From positions 118,671-182,670 of the forward strand of contig NZ_SMLG01000007.1 in the NCBI RefSeq assembly GCF_004349195.1: a stretch of 64,000 bases of DNA, read 5' to 3'. The stretch is from Flavobacterium rhamnosiphilum (GTDB taxonomy: Bacteria; Bacteroidota; Bacteroidia; Flavobacteriales; Flavobacteriaceae). The notes under the pieces are model-generated. The model was given only the letters and a program-made list of their open reading frames with translations. It was not told the origin of the DNA and did no database searches. This document shows positions 24,071 through 33,148 of the stretch, piece after piece (positions within the stretch are counted from its first letter, which is position 1; each line of letters begins with the position of its first letter). The translations under genes and the position numbers were made by a program.

Positions 24071-25704
24071 ATTTTTTTTTGGGAAATGGCATTTGAAGTT
24101 TCTACAAAGTATTGTTTAAGTTCTAGCTCTAATACCTTTTTAAACATTGGATCTTTTTGCAGTAAGAAATTTTTTCCAAATATATCTTCATTTGTTGTGG
24201 TACGTTCGTGTAAAAAATCAATTGGGTACGTTACAAAATGTTCTACTTGGTTTTGGAAAATATCAGCAACAGTCTTACAATCCGTAAAATCAATTTGTGG
24301 CCCTACTCTAAAAAGCAGTTTGCTATGAGGTAAGAAAAATACTGTTGGCGAGTTTTGCATACCTCCTAATAAATTAGGCATTTCACCAATACTAGTTAAA
24401 TGTTTATTATTGTACGCTAAACTTGACAAATTACTTGATGAAGAAAAAATAAATCTATCCTGTAATACATAAACAGGACCATTAAAAGGCAGAATTTCTT
24501 TTTCTGGATGGAAAAAACTATAATTAGGTATTATATTGTAAAACATTTTAAGATTTTTTAGTTTTGGACCTTCCTTCGTTAATTTTAAACCATACTCAAT
24601 AATGGAATCCTTATCAATTTCATAATACTTACAATTTAATGGGCTCAATATGCGTCCAACGGTCAGGTTCATTTTTATGGTGTCTTTTAGTATTTTGCCT
24701 AAAAAATTTCCATAGGTAGCATCACTACCACCACCATTTCCTCGTACATCCAATACAATTGATTTTACAGGAAACTTGTTTATTATAGTTTGAAAACGCT
24801 TGGTTAAAGTATCCCCAAGTTTCTCCTTCATTACAGGTATTTTACCATAAAAGATTTGTTCTTTTTCAAAGTAATGTGTAATTACAGAAGCAGTACTACT
24901 ATTATATCCAAAATTATTTTTTTTCTCTTCTAGAAAAGTAACTGTATCATCTTTAGCTATAGTTACTATTTTCTTTTCTTGGTTATTGTCAACGAAGGTT
25001 AATTTTAAATGGTTATTTTTATATATTTCTCCAACAGTATAAAAGTCTTCATGATACACTTTCTTGTTAATCCTATCCCATCTTAGCGGAGAAATTAATT
25101 CTTCCATATTCTTAACAAATTGGTGAATTTCATTACCATTACAACTTATTAGTTTCATAGTAGCAGGATAGCTTTTTCCATCATAAGAAAATGGCAGTAG
25201 ATTATAATATTCTCCATTAATATACACCAGCTCTAATTTTGTCTTTGTATAAAAGTTCTCTCCTATGAATTTTTCGTATTTATAACTATGTGGTAAATCT
25301 AATGTCTCTAATCCTTTTACAAAGCCTTTTGGAATCAAAATTGTTTTTACTTCATCCAATCCCGAATTACCTAATCTGTCACTGTGTCCGTCTTGTGCTA
25401 CATTTAAAGTTTTTTCTACCAAAAAAAGATATTCCTCCATACTTGTTTTTGAAGTGATTCTCTTTTTAAGCATTTTAGCGTGTTTATTAAAGTCAATTTT
25501 TCTTACCTCTTTATTAAATTGAATAATTGGACTTACTTGATTTACATACGATACTAATGAATCGTAATCAACTAACATCTGTGAGTGTGTAAGTTGAGGT
25601 GTACCCTCGAGATATTTAGATGGTTTCTGACTGTTTTGAGCTTTGATGTTGGAAAAACTCAATATTGAAACTACAGTTAACAATAGGCTTACATAAATTT
25701 TCAT
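24067..25704 (-). CDS. S41 family (C-terminal processing-like) peptidase
   Basis: Secreted serine peptidase of the S41 (tail-specific protease) family, 545 aa from the ATG at 25704. A signal peptide ends near SNIKAQ. The catalytic core is in the C-terminal half: IVLDVRGNGGGSDATYGNFLGKIL, then GPVYVLQDRFIFSSSSNLSSLAYNN containing the likely nucleophile Ser, then GEMPNLLGGMQNSP. An AQDGHS motif around residue 100 is the family N-terminal domain signature. It leads a run with the aspartic-protease-like and DUF4199 genes, downstream of an AraC regulator, so these may respond together. Confidence 0.9.
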   Translation of the reverse strand: MKIYVSLLLTVVSILSFSNIKAQNSQKPSKYLEGTPQLTHSQMLVDYDSLVSYVNQVSPIIQFNKEVRKIDFNKHAKMLKKRITSKTSMEEYLFLVEKTLNVAQDGHSDRLGNSGLDEVKTILIPKGFVKGLETLDLPHSYKYEKFIGENFYTKTKLELVYINGEYYNLLPFSYDGKSYPATMKLISCNGNEIHQFVKNMEELISPLRWDRINKKVYHEDFYTVGEIYKNNHLKLTFVDNNQEKKIVTIAKDDTVTFLEEKKNNFGYNSSTASVITHYFEKEQIFYGKIPVMKEKLGDTLTKRFQTIINKFPVKSIVLDVRGNGGGSDATYGNFLGKILKDTIKMNLTVGRILSPLNCKYYEIDKDSIIEYGLKLTKEGPKLKNLKMFYNIIPNYSFFHPEKEILPFNGPVYVLQDRFIFSSSSNLSSLAYNNKHLTSIGEMPNLLGGMQNSPTVFFLPHSKLLFRVGPQIDFTDCKTVADIFQNQVEHFVTYPIDFLHERTTTNEDIFGKNFLLQKDPMFKKVLELELKQYFVETSNAISQKKI

Positions 25705-25776
25705 TTCTTTATTTTTAGTGAAAGACAAAAGTATATTTCCTTCAACAATGAAAATTGTAAAAATCTGCCAAGTATT

Positions 25777-26574
25777 TTAGGTGATATTCCAAATTAGCGT
25801 ATTATCAACCTGAGAACTAGTTTGTTTAAATTGAGAAGGAGTTATGTTGGTGTATTTTTTGAATGTTTTAATAAAATGTGATTGGTCTGTAAAATTTAAT
25901 AAAAAAGCAATTTCAATTAACGGAATATTTTTTAAAATTAACAACATTGCTTCTCTAACTTTTCGTATTTGCAAATATTCTTTAGGAGTAGTTTGCAATT
26001 GATTTACAAAGTATCTATGTGTTGAACGATAGCTTTTGCATAACAAATCATTTAATTCCTCTATTTCATTCGCCTGTATGGTTTCGTTAAATAATAAACT
26101 ATTGGATAACATTTCATCTCGTAAAATAGAAATAAAAAAACTTTCAATTTCATTTTGAATAATTTCTATCGAGTTATTGCTAAATGCTATTTCAAAAAGT
26201 GGTGCCCAATTTTTGTTTTCACTCAATATATTGTTCTTAAAAATGTTTTGTGAAAGGTTCTCTCCGAAAATAACCTCTAAACCCATTGGCTTAAAGTTTA
26301 TACATAACTCTTGATATGGTTGTTTTGTGGTTATCTTTATAGGTTGCTTGTAAATACCTGTTAAGTAACTACTATCTTTTGTTGAGGGTGAAATACTGTA
26401 TTCGTTCGTATTTAATTCGACCATTTCTCCTCCTTTAATTAAACTAAGGCAATGATTGGTATTTGGATAACACAACTGACTTATAATCTCATTATCACTT
26501 TTAGTTATAAATAAAAAATATTGAATAAATTCTTTTAATAAGGGGTTTTTCGGGTAAACTATCTTCGTTTTCAT
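25777..26574 (-). CDS. AraC family transcriptional regulator
   Basis: Transcription factor of 265 aa. The C-terminal AraC DNA-binding domain (about 160-260) has two helix-turn-helix units: TPKEYLQIRKVREAMLLILKNIPLIEIAFLLNFTDQSHFIKTFKKYTNITPSQFKQ. The N-terminal 150 residues are a sensor-type domain, with LIKGGEMVELNTNEYSISPS resembling DUF6597. It is 72 bp upstream of the S41 peptidase gene on the same strand, so it could regulate that cluster or itself. The inducer is unknown. Confidence 0.92.
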   Translation of the reverse strand: MKTKIVYPKNPLLKEFIQYFLFITKSDNEIISQLCYPNTNHCLSLIKGGEMVELNTNEYSISPSTKDSSYLTGIYKQPIKITTKQPYQELCINFKPMGLEVIFGENLSQNIFKNNILSENKNWAPLFEIAFSNNSIEIIQNEIESFFISILRDEMLSNSLLFNETIQANEIEELNDLLCKSYRSTHRYFVNQLQTTPKEYLQIRKVREAMLLILKNIPLIEIAFLLNFTDQSHFIKTFKKYTNITPSQFKQTSSQVDNTLIWNIT

Positions 26575-26902
26575 TCTATTTAATAAATCTAAATCTGTCC
26601 ATTTTTCACTAAAGGTGTTTAATTTTTAGCCAACCTATTTTAGGACGAGAGTTTTTTAAAACAGCATATAACTTGTATATCAACCATAAAGTGGCTCCAT
26701 CCACTTATTTTTGGGTGGCTTTATACCAAAAATAGCCTTTTTATAGTTTCGCTAAGATATAAATAATATACTACAAATTATTAAAATTGTTTTTTGATTT
26801 AGTTGTTGTTTTTCTTCATTTGGAAATTGCTAAAAAGATTTAATCATTAATTAAGCATTTTGTTTTGTGCTACCTTTCTTCTGGAAAAAGTTCGTTATCA
26901 CT
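26575..26902. other. Non-coding stretch upstream of the AraC gene
   Basis: No ORF, promoter or repeat that I trust. It holds one imperfect hairpin (ATAAAG...CTTTAT around CCATCCAC/GTGG near 26687-26724). It includes the promoter region of the AraC gene, but no TAnnTTTG is evident. Confidence 0.5.
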
Positions 26903-27116
26903 TAGCCCCGATGGAAGCAAGTATCCTTTTTATAAACGCTTTTAACCCAATCAGAGTTTTGAACTCTGAAAGGGTTGCGTTTAAAAAAGATACTGCGTCC
27001 CGATAATTATCGGGAAGCGGGACAACTCGTCATGAAAACCCATAAATGTGCTGTTCCTAAAAAAAACAGTACGGTATAAAAAAAACACCAGCTTTTCGAC
27101 TGATGTTTTCATAGTT
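26903..27116 (+). ncRNA. Structured dispersed element, copy B1 (candidate ncRNA / convergent terminator)
   Basis: It begins TAGCCCCGATGGAAGC and carries AGTATC ... GATACT as the main stem, closed outside by GC/GC and CCCG/CGGG. The stem extends into a variable arm that contains the palindrome family AACCC...GGGTT (26944-26976). An 18-bp perfect palindrome TCCCGATAATTATCGGGA (26998-27015) is inserted before the closing segment. The 3' end is a hairpin AAAACACCAG / CTGATGTTTT. That hairpin has an 8-T tail on the minus strand, so it also ends the DUF808 transcript. Copies B2 and B3 share the whole unit. Confidence 0.5.
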
Positions 27117-27162
27117 TTTTATAATTATTTATACAGCTAAAGTGTGTTCCATTTTGGGTTGC

Positions 27163-28032
27163 TTACTTTTTCCCAATTATCTTTTTGAATAGGGTTACAA
27201 TTCCCAAAACAATTCCTCCAATTAGTAGTCCGATACAAAATTCTGTAACGATGGAGGGCAATTGGGGGAATACATGATGTAAAAAATCAATATTGTGTAT
27301 AAATATGCCACCAGCAACTAAAATCAAAGCTATTGTACCTATAACGGATAAACTTTTAATGACTTTTGGCAGCGCTTGTACCAGTATATTCCCTATGGTT
27401 TTTGAGAAACTACGTTCTTTGGTACTCAGTTGAATCAGTTTTAAACCTACTTCATCCATTCGGACAATTAGGGCTACAATGCCATAAACACCAACGGTTG
27501 CTATTATTGCAATGATAGAAACAACCATAATTTGTGATGAAATGGGTTTCCCAATTACGGTGCCCAGCGCAATAATTACGATTTCTACTGATAAAATAAA
27601 ATCGGTTACTATTGCTGATTTTATTTTTCCTTTTTCGAAAGTTAAAATTTCTTCTTCGGTCAACGGTTCCATTAAAATTTCGTGTTTGGAATGCTCATGG
27701 GGAAAGAAGTACTCATATATTTTTTCGGCGCCTTCGTAGGCTAAATAAAGTCCGCCAAGCACTAAGATTATTATAATTGCCAATGGTGAAAAAGCACTTA
27801 ATAGAAAGGCGATGGGTAAAATGATTACTTTATTTATGAAGGAACCTTTTGCAATTGCCCATAATACAGGGAGTTCTCTTGAAGAAATAAATCCGGACGC
27901 TTTTTCGGCATTTACGGCTAAATCATCGCCTAAAATACCGGCCGTTTTTTTGGCTGCAAATTTACTCATTACTGCAACATCATCCATAATTGCTGCGATA
28001 TCATCTAATAGTGCGAAAAAACCTGATGCCAT
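27163..28032 (-). CDS. DUF808 family membrane protein (YedI-like)
   Basis: Inner-membrane protein with several predicted helices. The conserved start ASGFFALLDDIAAIMDDVAVMSKFAAKKTAGILGDDLAVNAEKASGF matches the DUF808/YedI family exactly in layout, so I use the ATG at 28032 (289 aa) rather than 28077. Further helices include VIILPIAFLLSAFSPLAIIIILVLGGLYLAYEGAEKIYEYF, IVTDFILSVEIVIIALGTVIG and VVSIIAIIATVGVYGIVALIV. Function is unknown. It is a lone gene ended by the B1 terminator and preceded by a non-coding repeat zone. Confidence 0.9.
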   Translation of the reverse strand: MASGFFALLDDIAAIMDDVAVMSKFAAKKTAGILGDDLAVNAEKASGFISSRELPVLWAIAKGSFINKVIILPIAFLLSAFSPLAIIIILVLGGLYLAYEGAEKIYEYFFPHEHSKHEILMEPLTEEEILTFEKGKIKSAIVTDFILSVEIVIIALGTVIGKPISSQIMVVSIIAIIATVGVYGIVALIVRMDEVGLKLIQLSTKERSFSKTIGNILVQALPKVIKSLSVIGTIALILVAGGIFIHNIDFLHHVFPQLPSIVTEFCIGLLIGGIVLGIVTLFKKIIGKK

Positions 28033-28138
28033 TTTGATTGTTTTAGGAAGATGTTGATTTTGGTATTGCTTTGCCAAAATTTGATCAACGCGTTTTGTTT
28101 GTTTATTGGTGCGAAGCTAAAACTTTTTTATTTATAAA

Positions 28139-28567
28139 TTAACCCGTTGGGTGTAATTATTCAAAACGTCAGTTCGAGTGTTTTTTGTGGAGTAAAACGG
28201 AACAAAAAATGTATCGAGAACCGTTTTTAATTCAAAATTTTCTTGTTCTCGATACGATTTTCTGACGAAAATCACTACCAATGACGTTTTTTCAAAACTG
28301 TTATAAAACCTACTTTGTAAACACAAATAGTAAAGATTAAATTGAACACGAATTTCACGAATTGTCACGAATTCGTTCGTGAAATTATTACACGAACCGC
28401 ATTAACCACATAGATTCGTGTAAATTAGTGCAATTCGTGTTTGTTTTTTAAGCTTATGGTCTGACGATAGTCGTAATACGTCATTTCATATTGCTTTTTT
28501 TGTAAAAAAATTAAGCCTCGAACTGACGAAAATTAAAATTAAAAACTAATTACACCCAACGGGTTAA
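28139..28567. mobile_element. 429-bp non-coding element with 21-bp terminal inverted repeats (MITE-like)
   Basis: Perfect 21-bp terminal inverted repeats (28139-28159 and 28547-28567, starting TTAACCCGTTGGGTG). Inside are CGTCAGTTCGAG (28167-28178) and its complement (28517-28528), then GTATCGAGAAC (28211-28221) paired with GTTCTCGATAC (28245-28255), and a separate inner set of ACACGAATT units (about 28355-28440). There is no transposase or credible ORF inside. Such layers suggest insertion of one repeat into another, or a folded repeat cassette. It sits upstream of the DUF808 gene. Mobility is inferred. Confidence 0.6.
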
Positions 28568-28598
28568 ATTAATTTTTTGAAATACTAAATTTCTGATT

Positions 28599-28756
28599 TA
28601 GCCCCGATGGAAGCAAGTATCCTTTTGAGTTCGCCTTTTTTGGCGGACTCAAAAGATACTGCGGACAGCGGGACAACTCGTGATGAAAATATTCCAGCGT
28701 TCTGCTCCTAAAAAAATAGCGCATAAAAAAACACCAGTCTTGCAACTGATGTTTTA
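28599..28756 (+). ncRNA. Structured dispersed element, copy B2 (candidate ncRNA / convergent terminator)
   Basis: This is the shortest and cleanest copy: TAGCCCCGATGGAAGCAAG, stem TATCCTTTTGAGTTCGCC with GGCGGACTCAAAAGATA, then GCGGACAGCGGGACAACTCG. The main hairpin has a 6-T loop. The variable arm (TTCGCC/GGCGGA) keeps pairing though its sequence differs from B1, as expected for a structured RNA. The 3' hairpin ACACCAGT/ACTGATGTTTT has a T-run on the minus strand and so also serves the downstream lipoprotein gene. Confidence 0.5.
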
Positions 28757-28831
28757 CTAATTTAAATAAGGGACTATTGCTGTTCAAAGTCTTAGGCTTT
28801 GTAAAAAGGGTAGTCCTTTCATTAAAACAAA

Positions 28832-29245
28832 CTAGTTAATAACAATAGTATGTTTGATAAACTCCGTTTCAGATTTTCTGAATTTTAGATCATAACTTCC
28901 TTTAACCGTCGATTTGAATTTATAGGTTGTTGTTTTTGGGTCCGGTACCTTTTTGTCGCAAATATCAGATAAATATTTAGCTTGTACTTGTAAGCCTTTT
29001 TCGGTTCCTATTGTCGCGTCAATGAATTTATTGAAGTCTCCACAGCTATTATCCACTATAAAGACAACATCCACAGTGATGGTTTCATCTACTTTTCCAG
29101 TTGTTGGACCTTTTACCTCTGTTACAAAAGCATTTTTTGTAATCAGTTCTGGAACGCTTGGCGCATCATCTTCATTACTACAAGAAGTTAATGCTGTTGC
29201 TGCGAATAATACGAATAGAATCGATTGTAATTTGAATTTTTTCAT
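28832..29245 (-). CDS. Hypothetical lipoprotein
   Basis: 137 aa with a type II signal peptide: hydrophobic core LQSILFVLFAATALTSC with lipobox at Cys 22, so it should be lipid-anchored. The mature part begins with an acidic run (SNEDDAPSVPE), then a strand-rich region: EVKGPTTGKVDETITVDVVFIVDNSCGD and TYKFKSTVKGSYDLKFRKSETEFIKHTIVIN, an Ig-like beta sandwich by pattern. I do not recognise the family. It is followed by element B2, whose 3' hairpin should end its transcript. Confidence 0.8.
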   Translation of the reverse strand: MKKFKLQSILFVLFAATALTSCSNEDDAPSVPELITKNAFVTEVKGPTTGKVDETITVDVVFIVDNSCGDFNKFIDATIGTEKGLQVQAKYLSDICDKKVPDPKTTTYKFKSTVKGSYDLKFRKSETEFIKHTIVIN

Positions 29246-29548
29246 AATAAAATTATTTGTTTATAATTATACTATAGATGTTTATAAACAGGCATGGTTG
29301 CTTATTAAAACGTTAAATAATTTTCATTAGTTTTTAATTATATGAGAATCAGTAGTTTGTGTTTCTGTTTTTAATGTGATGGCTTTGCGGATACTATATA
29401 AAAGGTAGCTGTATTATTGATTCGATCAGTTGTGTTGAAAATAAGTGTTGTTTTTTATCATGGAATGCGGAGCGAAAATTCCCCCCTTCGTCGGAATGGC
29501 AAACTAGAAAATAATTCTACAAATAATTGTGAAAATGATAGTTGCCTA
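29246..29548. other. Non-coding stretch upstream of the lipoprotein gene
   Basis: No gene, promoter or repeat recognised. Confidence 0.5.
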
Positions 29549-29915
29549 TAGCCCCGATGGGAGCCTACCGTCTGGACACAAGTTTAAAATAGGACACAGA
29601 TAACACAGATCTACACAGATTTTTCTTTTTTTCTGAAACTCAAACCTATCTTGAGTCTTCTGGATTCGACTTTACGCGAATTAATTCGTGAAAATTTGTG
29701 AAATTTGTGTCAAACTTTTTTATAAAATATTTGTGTCCAGACGGTGGGATGGGAAACAGTATCCTTTTATCTCGTTCTCAAAACGAGACAAAAGATACTG
29801 TGTCCCGATAATTATCGGGAAGCGGGGGCAATGTTGATGAAAATTTACAAATGTGTTGCTCCTAAAATATATTGCATAAAAAAAACACCAGCCTTTCGAC
29901 TGGTGTTTTCATAAA
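29549..29915 (+). ncRNA. Structured dispersed element, copy B3, interrupted by a MITE-like insertion
   Basis: The copy begins TAGCCCCGATGGGA, is broken by a 185-bp insertion (29563-29747), and resumes GATGGGAAACAGTATCC. It then has the same main stem (CAGTATCCTTTT...AAAAGATACTG), variable arm TCTCGTT/AACGAGA, the identical 18-bp palindrome found in B1 (29803-29820), and AGCGGG closing. It ends in the hairpin AACACCAG/CTGGTGTT (up to 29912). The T-run on the minus strand suits the clpB transcript end. Confidence 0.5.
29563..29747. mobile_element. MITE-like 185-bp insertion with 15-bp terminal inverted repeats
   Basis: ACCGTCTGGACACAA (29567-29581) and its complement TTGTGTCCAGACGGT (29731-29745) are perfect 15-bp inverted repeats near the ends. 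The flanks carry the same 7 bp, GATGGGA (29556-29562 and 29748-29754), which looks like a target-site duplication. The interior contains repeated ACACAGAT units and a CGAATTAATTCG region, and no ORF. It splits structured copy B3 at its 5' end. Confidence 0.6.
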
Positions 29916-29930
29916 TTTAAAGTATTTGGA

Positions 29931-32534
29931 TTAAGAGACCATTTCTGTTTGATTCCTAAAAACCAACTGTCCATTAAAAGCATCCAACAGAATAATGCTG
30001 TCTGTTGCGATTTTTCCGGCTAGTATTTCTTTGGATAATTGGTTTAAAACGTCTCTTTGAATCACACGTTTTACCGGTCTGGCACCAAATTGAGGATCAT
30101 AACCTTTTTCGGATAAATAGGCAATGGCTTCTGGAGTTGCGTCCATGGTGATGCCTTGCAGCGCTAGCATTTTAGTCACGCTTTTTAGTTGTAAACCTAC
30201 AATTTTGGTAATATTTTCATTGGTAAGCGGTGTAAACATTACTATTTCGTCAATACGGTTAATGAATTCCGGGCGTACCGTTTGTTTTAATAAACCCAAT
30301 ACTTCCACTTTTGCTGCCTCAGTGGCCGCTTCCATACTTCCTTTCAAATTTTCGAATTTCTCCTGAATAATCTGGCTTCCCATATTGGAAGTCATGATGA
30401 TAATGGTGTTTTTGAAATCAGCCAAACGCCCTTTGTTATCCGTCAATCTTCCTTCATCCAAGACTTGTAACAAGATATTAAAGGTGTCCGGATGCGCTTT
30501 TTCAATCTCATCCAGCAAGATTACGGAATAGGGTTTTCTACGAACGGCTTCCGTCAACTGTCCGCCTTCATCATACCCTACATATCCTGGAGGCGCACCA
30601 ACCAATCGGCTCACACTGTGGCGCTCTTGGTATTCACTCATATCAATTCTGGTCATCGCATTTTCATCATCAAATAGATATTCGGCCAGGGCTTTCGCCA
30701 ATTCTGTTTTCCCAACTCCTGTAGTTCCTAGGAAAAGAAAAGTACCAACTGGTTTTTTCATGTCTTGTAATCCGGCACGGCTCCTGCGCACAGCATCACT
30801 TACCGCTTGAATGGCTTCTTCTTGTCCTACAACTCTATGATGCAACTCATCTTCGAGTTTCAATAATTTTTCTCTTTCTCCCTGTAGCATTTTCATGACT
30901 GGGATTCCGGTCCATTTGGCAACCACTTCTGCAATGTCTTCACGGGTTACCTCTTCTTTTATCAATGAAGTTCCGGATTGATTTTCCTGCAATTGTTTTA
31001 ATAAAATATCCAATCGTTCTTGGGCTTCTTTGATTTTTCCATAACGAATTTCGGCTACTTTCCCATAATCACCTTCACGCTCGGCACGTTCGGCTTCGTA
31101 TTTAAAATCCTCTATCTCCGTTTTCACCGCTTGAATGTTATCAACCACATCTTTCTCGGATTTCCATTTGGCGAAAATTTCGTTTCTCTCTTCTTTAAGA
31201 TTGGCCAAATCCATTCCTAAAACTTTGAGTTTACTTTCGTCTTTTTCTCTTTTGATAGCCTCAATTTCAATTTCTAATTGCATGACTTTTCTATCCAAAA
31301 CATCCAATTCTTCGGGTTTTGAATTAATTTCCATTCTTAATTTTGAAGCGGCTTCGTCCATTAAATCAATGGCTTTGTCTGGAAGGAAGCGATTGGTAAT
31401 ATAGCGTTGAGACAGTTCTACAGCAGCAATAATGGCTTCGTCTTTTATTTGGACTTTATGGTGCGTTTCGTATTTTTCTTTGATACCGCGCAATATTGAA
31501 ATGGCACTTTCGGTATCCGGTTCTTCAACCATTATTTTTTGGAAACGTCTTTCGAGCGCTTTGTCTTTCTCAAAATATTTTTGATATTCGTCTAATGTGG
31601 TTGCTCCAATAGCGCGTAATTCTCCACGAGCCAAAGCCGGTTTCAGAATGTTTGCCGCATCCATAGCGCCTTCACCACCTCCAGCACCCACGAGTGTGTG
31701 AATTTCGTCAATGAATAAGACAATGTCCCCTTCGGCAGCAGTCACTTCTTTCACCACCGATTTGAGTCTTTCTTCAAATTCCCCTTTGTATTTAGCTCCG
31801 GCAATCAGCGCCCCCATATCAAGAGAAAACACGATTTTATCTTTCAGGTTTTCTGGAACATCACCATCTACAATTCTGTGCGCTAAACCTTCGGCAATGG
31901 CAGTTTTACCAACTCCGGGTTCACCAACCAACATCGGATTATTTTTAGTTCTACGGGTTAGAATTTGCAATACGCGTCGAATTTCCTCATCGCGCCCAAT
32001 CACTGGATCGAGTTTCCCGTTGCGAGCTAACTCGTTTAGATTTTTGGCATATTTATTTAAAGAATTATAAGTTTCTTCAGCAGAAGCAGATGTTACTCTT
32101 TCTCCTTTTCGTAATTCATCGATAGCAGCTTTCAACCCTTTTCCGGTAACGCCTTGGTCTTTTAATATTTGGGCCGCTTTACTTTTAGAATCAAAAATCG
32201 CTAAAATTAAATGCTCAATAGAAACGAATTCATCATTCATTTTTTTTGCAATAATTTCCGCTTCGTTTAGTGAGGTGTTAGCAATTCTGGACAGCATAAT
32301 TTCTCCGCCGGAAACTTTTGGGAAACTCTGAATAGTGCTTTCCAGAATTTGAAGAAATAACGGCACATTTACGTTGAGTTTTTTCAAAATAAATGGCGCC
32401 ACATTTTCGTCAACTTCAAAAATTGCTTTAAAAATATGTTCGTTTTCAATCTGTTGCTGACCTAAACTTTGTGCCAATTGCTGAGAAAGCTGAATGGCTT
32501 CTTGAGATTTTATCGTAAATTTATTTATGTTCAT
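29931..32534 (-). CDS. clpB: ATP-dependent chaperone ClpB (HSP100)
   Basis: Hexameric AAA+ disaggregase that works with DnaK to rescue aggregated proteins after heat stress. The N-domain (about 1-145) starts [24 protein letters not shown]-1 has Walker A GEPGVGKT (about 205) and [10 protein letters not shown]. The ClpB-specific coiled-coil middle domain is at about 410-520. AAA-2 has GTTGVGKT (about 605), [30 protein letters not shown] and LLDEIEKAH. Length 867 aa is normal. Single gene, ended by the B3 hairpin. Confidence 0.97.
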   Translation of the reverse strand: MNINKFTIKSQEAIQLSQQLAQSLGQQQIENEHIFKAIFEVDENVAPFILKKLNVNVPLFLQILESTIQSFPKVSGGEIMLSRIANTSLNEAEIIAKKMNDEFVSIEHLILAIFDSKSKAAQILKDQGVTGKGLKAAIDELRKGERVTSASAEETYNSLNKYAKNLNELARNGKLDPVIGRDEEIRRVLQILTRRTKNNPMLVGEPGVGKTAIAEGLAHRIVDGDVPENLKDKIVFSLDMGALIAGAKYKGEFEERLKSVVKEVTAAEGDIVLFIDEIHTLVGAGGGEGAMDAANILKPALARGELRAIGATTLDEYQKYFEKDKALERRFQKIMVEEPDTESAISILRGIKEKYETHHKVQIKDEAIIAAVELSQRYITNRFLPDKAIDLMDEAASKLRMEINSKPEELDVLDRKVMQLEIEIEAIKREKDESKLKVLGMDLANLKEERNEIFAKWKSEKDVVDNIQAVKTEIEDFKYEAERAEREGDYGKVAEIRYGKIKEAQERLDILLKQLQENQSGTSLIKEEVTREDIAEVVAKWTGIPVMKMLQGEREKLLKLEDELHHRVVGQEEAIQAVSDAVRRSRAGLQDMKKPVGTFLFLGTTGVGKTELAKALAEYLFDDENAMTRIDMSEYQERHSVSRLVGAPPGYVGYDEGGQLTEAVRRKPYSVILLDEIEKAHPDTFNILLQVLDEGRLTDNKGRLADFKNTIIIMTSNMGSQIIQEKFENLKGSMEAATEAAKVEVLGLLKQTVRPEFINRIDEIVMFTPLTNENITKIVGLQLKSVTKMLALQGITMDATPEAIAYLSEKGYDPQFGARPVKRVIQRDVLNQLSKEILAGKIATDSIILLDAFNGQLVFRNQTEMVS

Positions 32535-32561
32535 GATTTTATATTGTTTATGTTATTTAGC

Positions 32562-32569
32562 TAACTTTG
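32562..32569 (+). promoter_or_regulatory. -7 box, possible ytxJ promoter
   Basis: TAACTTTG matches TAnnTTTG; a TTG lies 15 bp upstream (32544-32546), a little close. The ytxJ start at 32678 would leave a leader of about 100 nt. Confidence 0.35.
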
Positions 32570-32677
32570 CGAATCAATATTCAATATATATTCCAATACA
32601 ATAATACAGACAAATTGACAGAAATTTCATGATTTTTATCATATTTCAAAGTCAAAATATCTTAAAATAAGACATTT

Positions 32678-33067
32678 ATGAGTTTTTTTAAAAATATGTT
32701 TAATAGTTCAGACGACAAGGATTTAAATGAAAACAAAATCAACTGGAATGAACTAACCGATTTAGGGCAACTGAATGAAATTATCGCTATTTCGAATGAA
32801 AAACCGGTAGCAATTTTTAAACACAGTACTCGATGCAGCGTAAGTAGGATGGCGCTGAAACAATTTGAAAATGAGTTCAATATATCAGATAAAGTTACGC
32901 CATATTTTTTAGATTTAATAGCATATCGCGATATTTCTAATGCCATTGCGGATCGTTTTGAAGTAACACATCAATCCCCACAATTGATAGTAATAAAAGA
33001 AGGAAAAGCCATTTACAATGTTTCCCATAGCGATATTGATGCGGAAGAATTAAGTAAAAAGGTATAA
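32678..33067 (+). CDS. ytxJ: Bacillithiol-system redox protein YtxJ
   Basis: Thioredoxin-fold monothiol protein of 129 aa, of the YtxJ family found in bacteria that make bacillithiol, including Flavobacteria. The active region is PVAIFKHSTRCSVSRMALKQFE: one cysteine in CSVS, where thioredoxins have CxxC. The cis-Pro loop is HQSPQLIVIKEGKAIYNVSH near the C-terminus. A role in removing bacillithiol from proteins is inferred. Single gene with its own terminator. Confidence 0.9.
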   Translation: MSFFKNMFNSSDDKDLNENKINWNELTDLGQLNEIIAISNEKPVAIFKHSTRCSVSRMALKQFENEFNISDKVTPYFLDLIAYRDISNAIADRFEVTHQSPQLIVIKEGKAIYNVSHSDIDAEELSKKV

Positions 33068-33093
33068 GAACCAACAGTTTAAATTTGAAATAT

Positions 33094-33125
33094 AAAAAAA
33101 TCCATTCGTATGAATGGATTTTTTT
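33094..33125 (+). terminator. Bidirectional terminator between ytxJ and argH
   Basis: A 12-bp stem AAAAATCCATTC / GAATGGATTTTT with loop GTAT and flanking A and T runs. Confidence 0.85.
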
Positions 33126-33148
33126 GTAACAACTATTTTGGTTTTGAA

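Noticed and set aside
28132..28368. 78-codon minus frame in the nested-repeat element
   Set aside because: It reads through inverted repeats and has no start signal or family match.
28569..28787. 72-codon minus frame over copy B2
   Set aside because: Antisense to the structured element and its terminator.
32662..32946. 94-codon minus frame over ytxJ
   Set aside because: Antisense shadow of a clear thioredoxin-fold gene.
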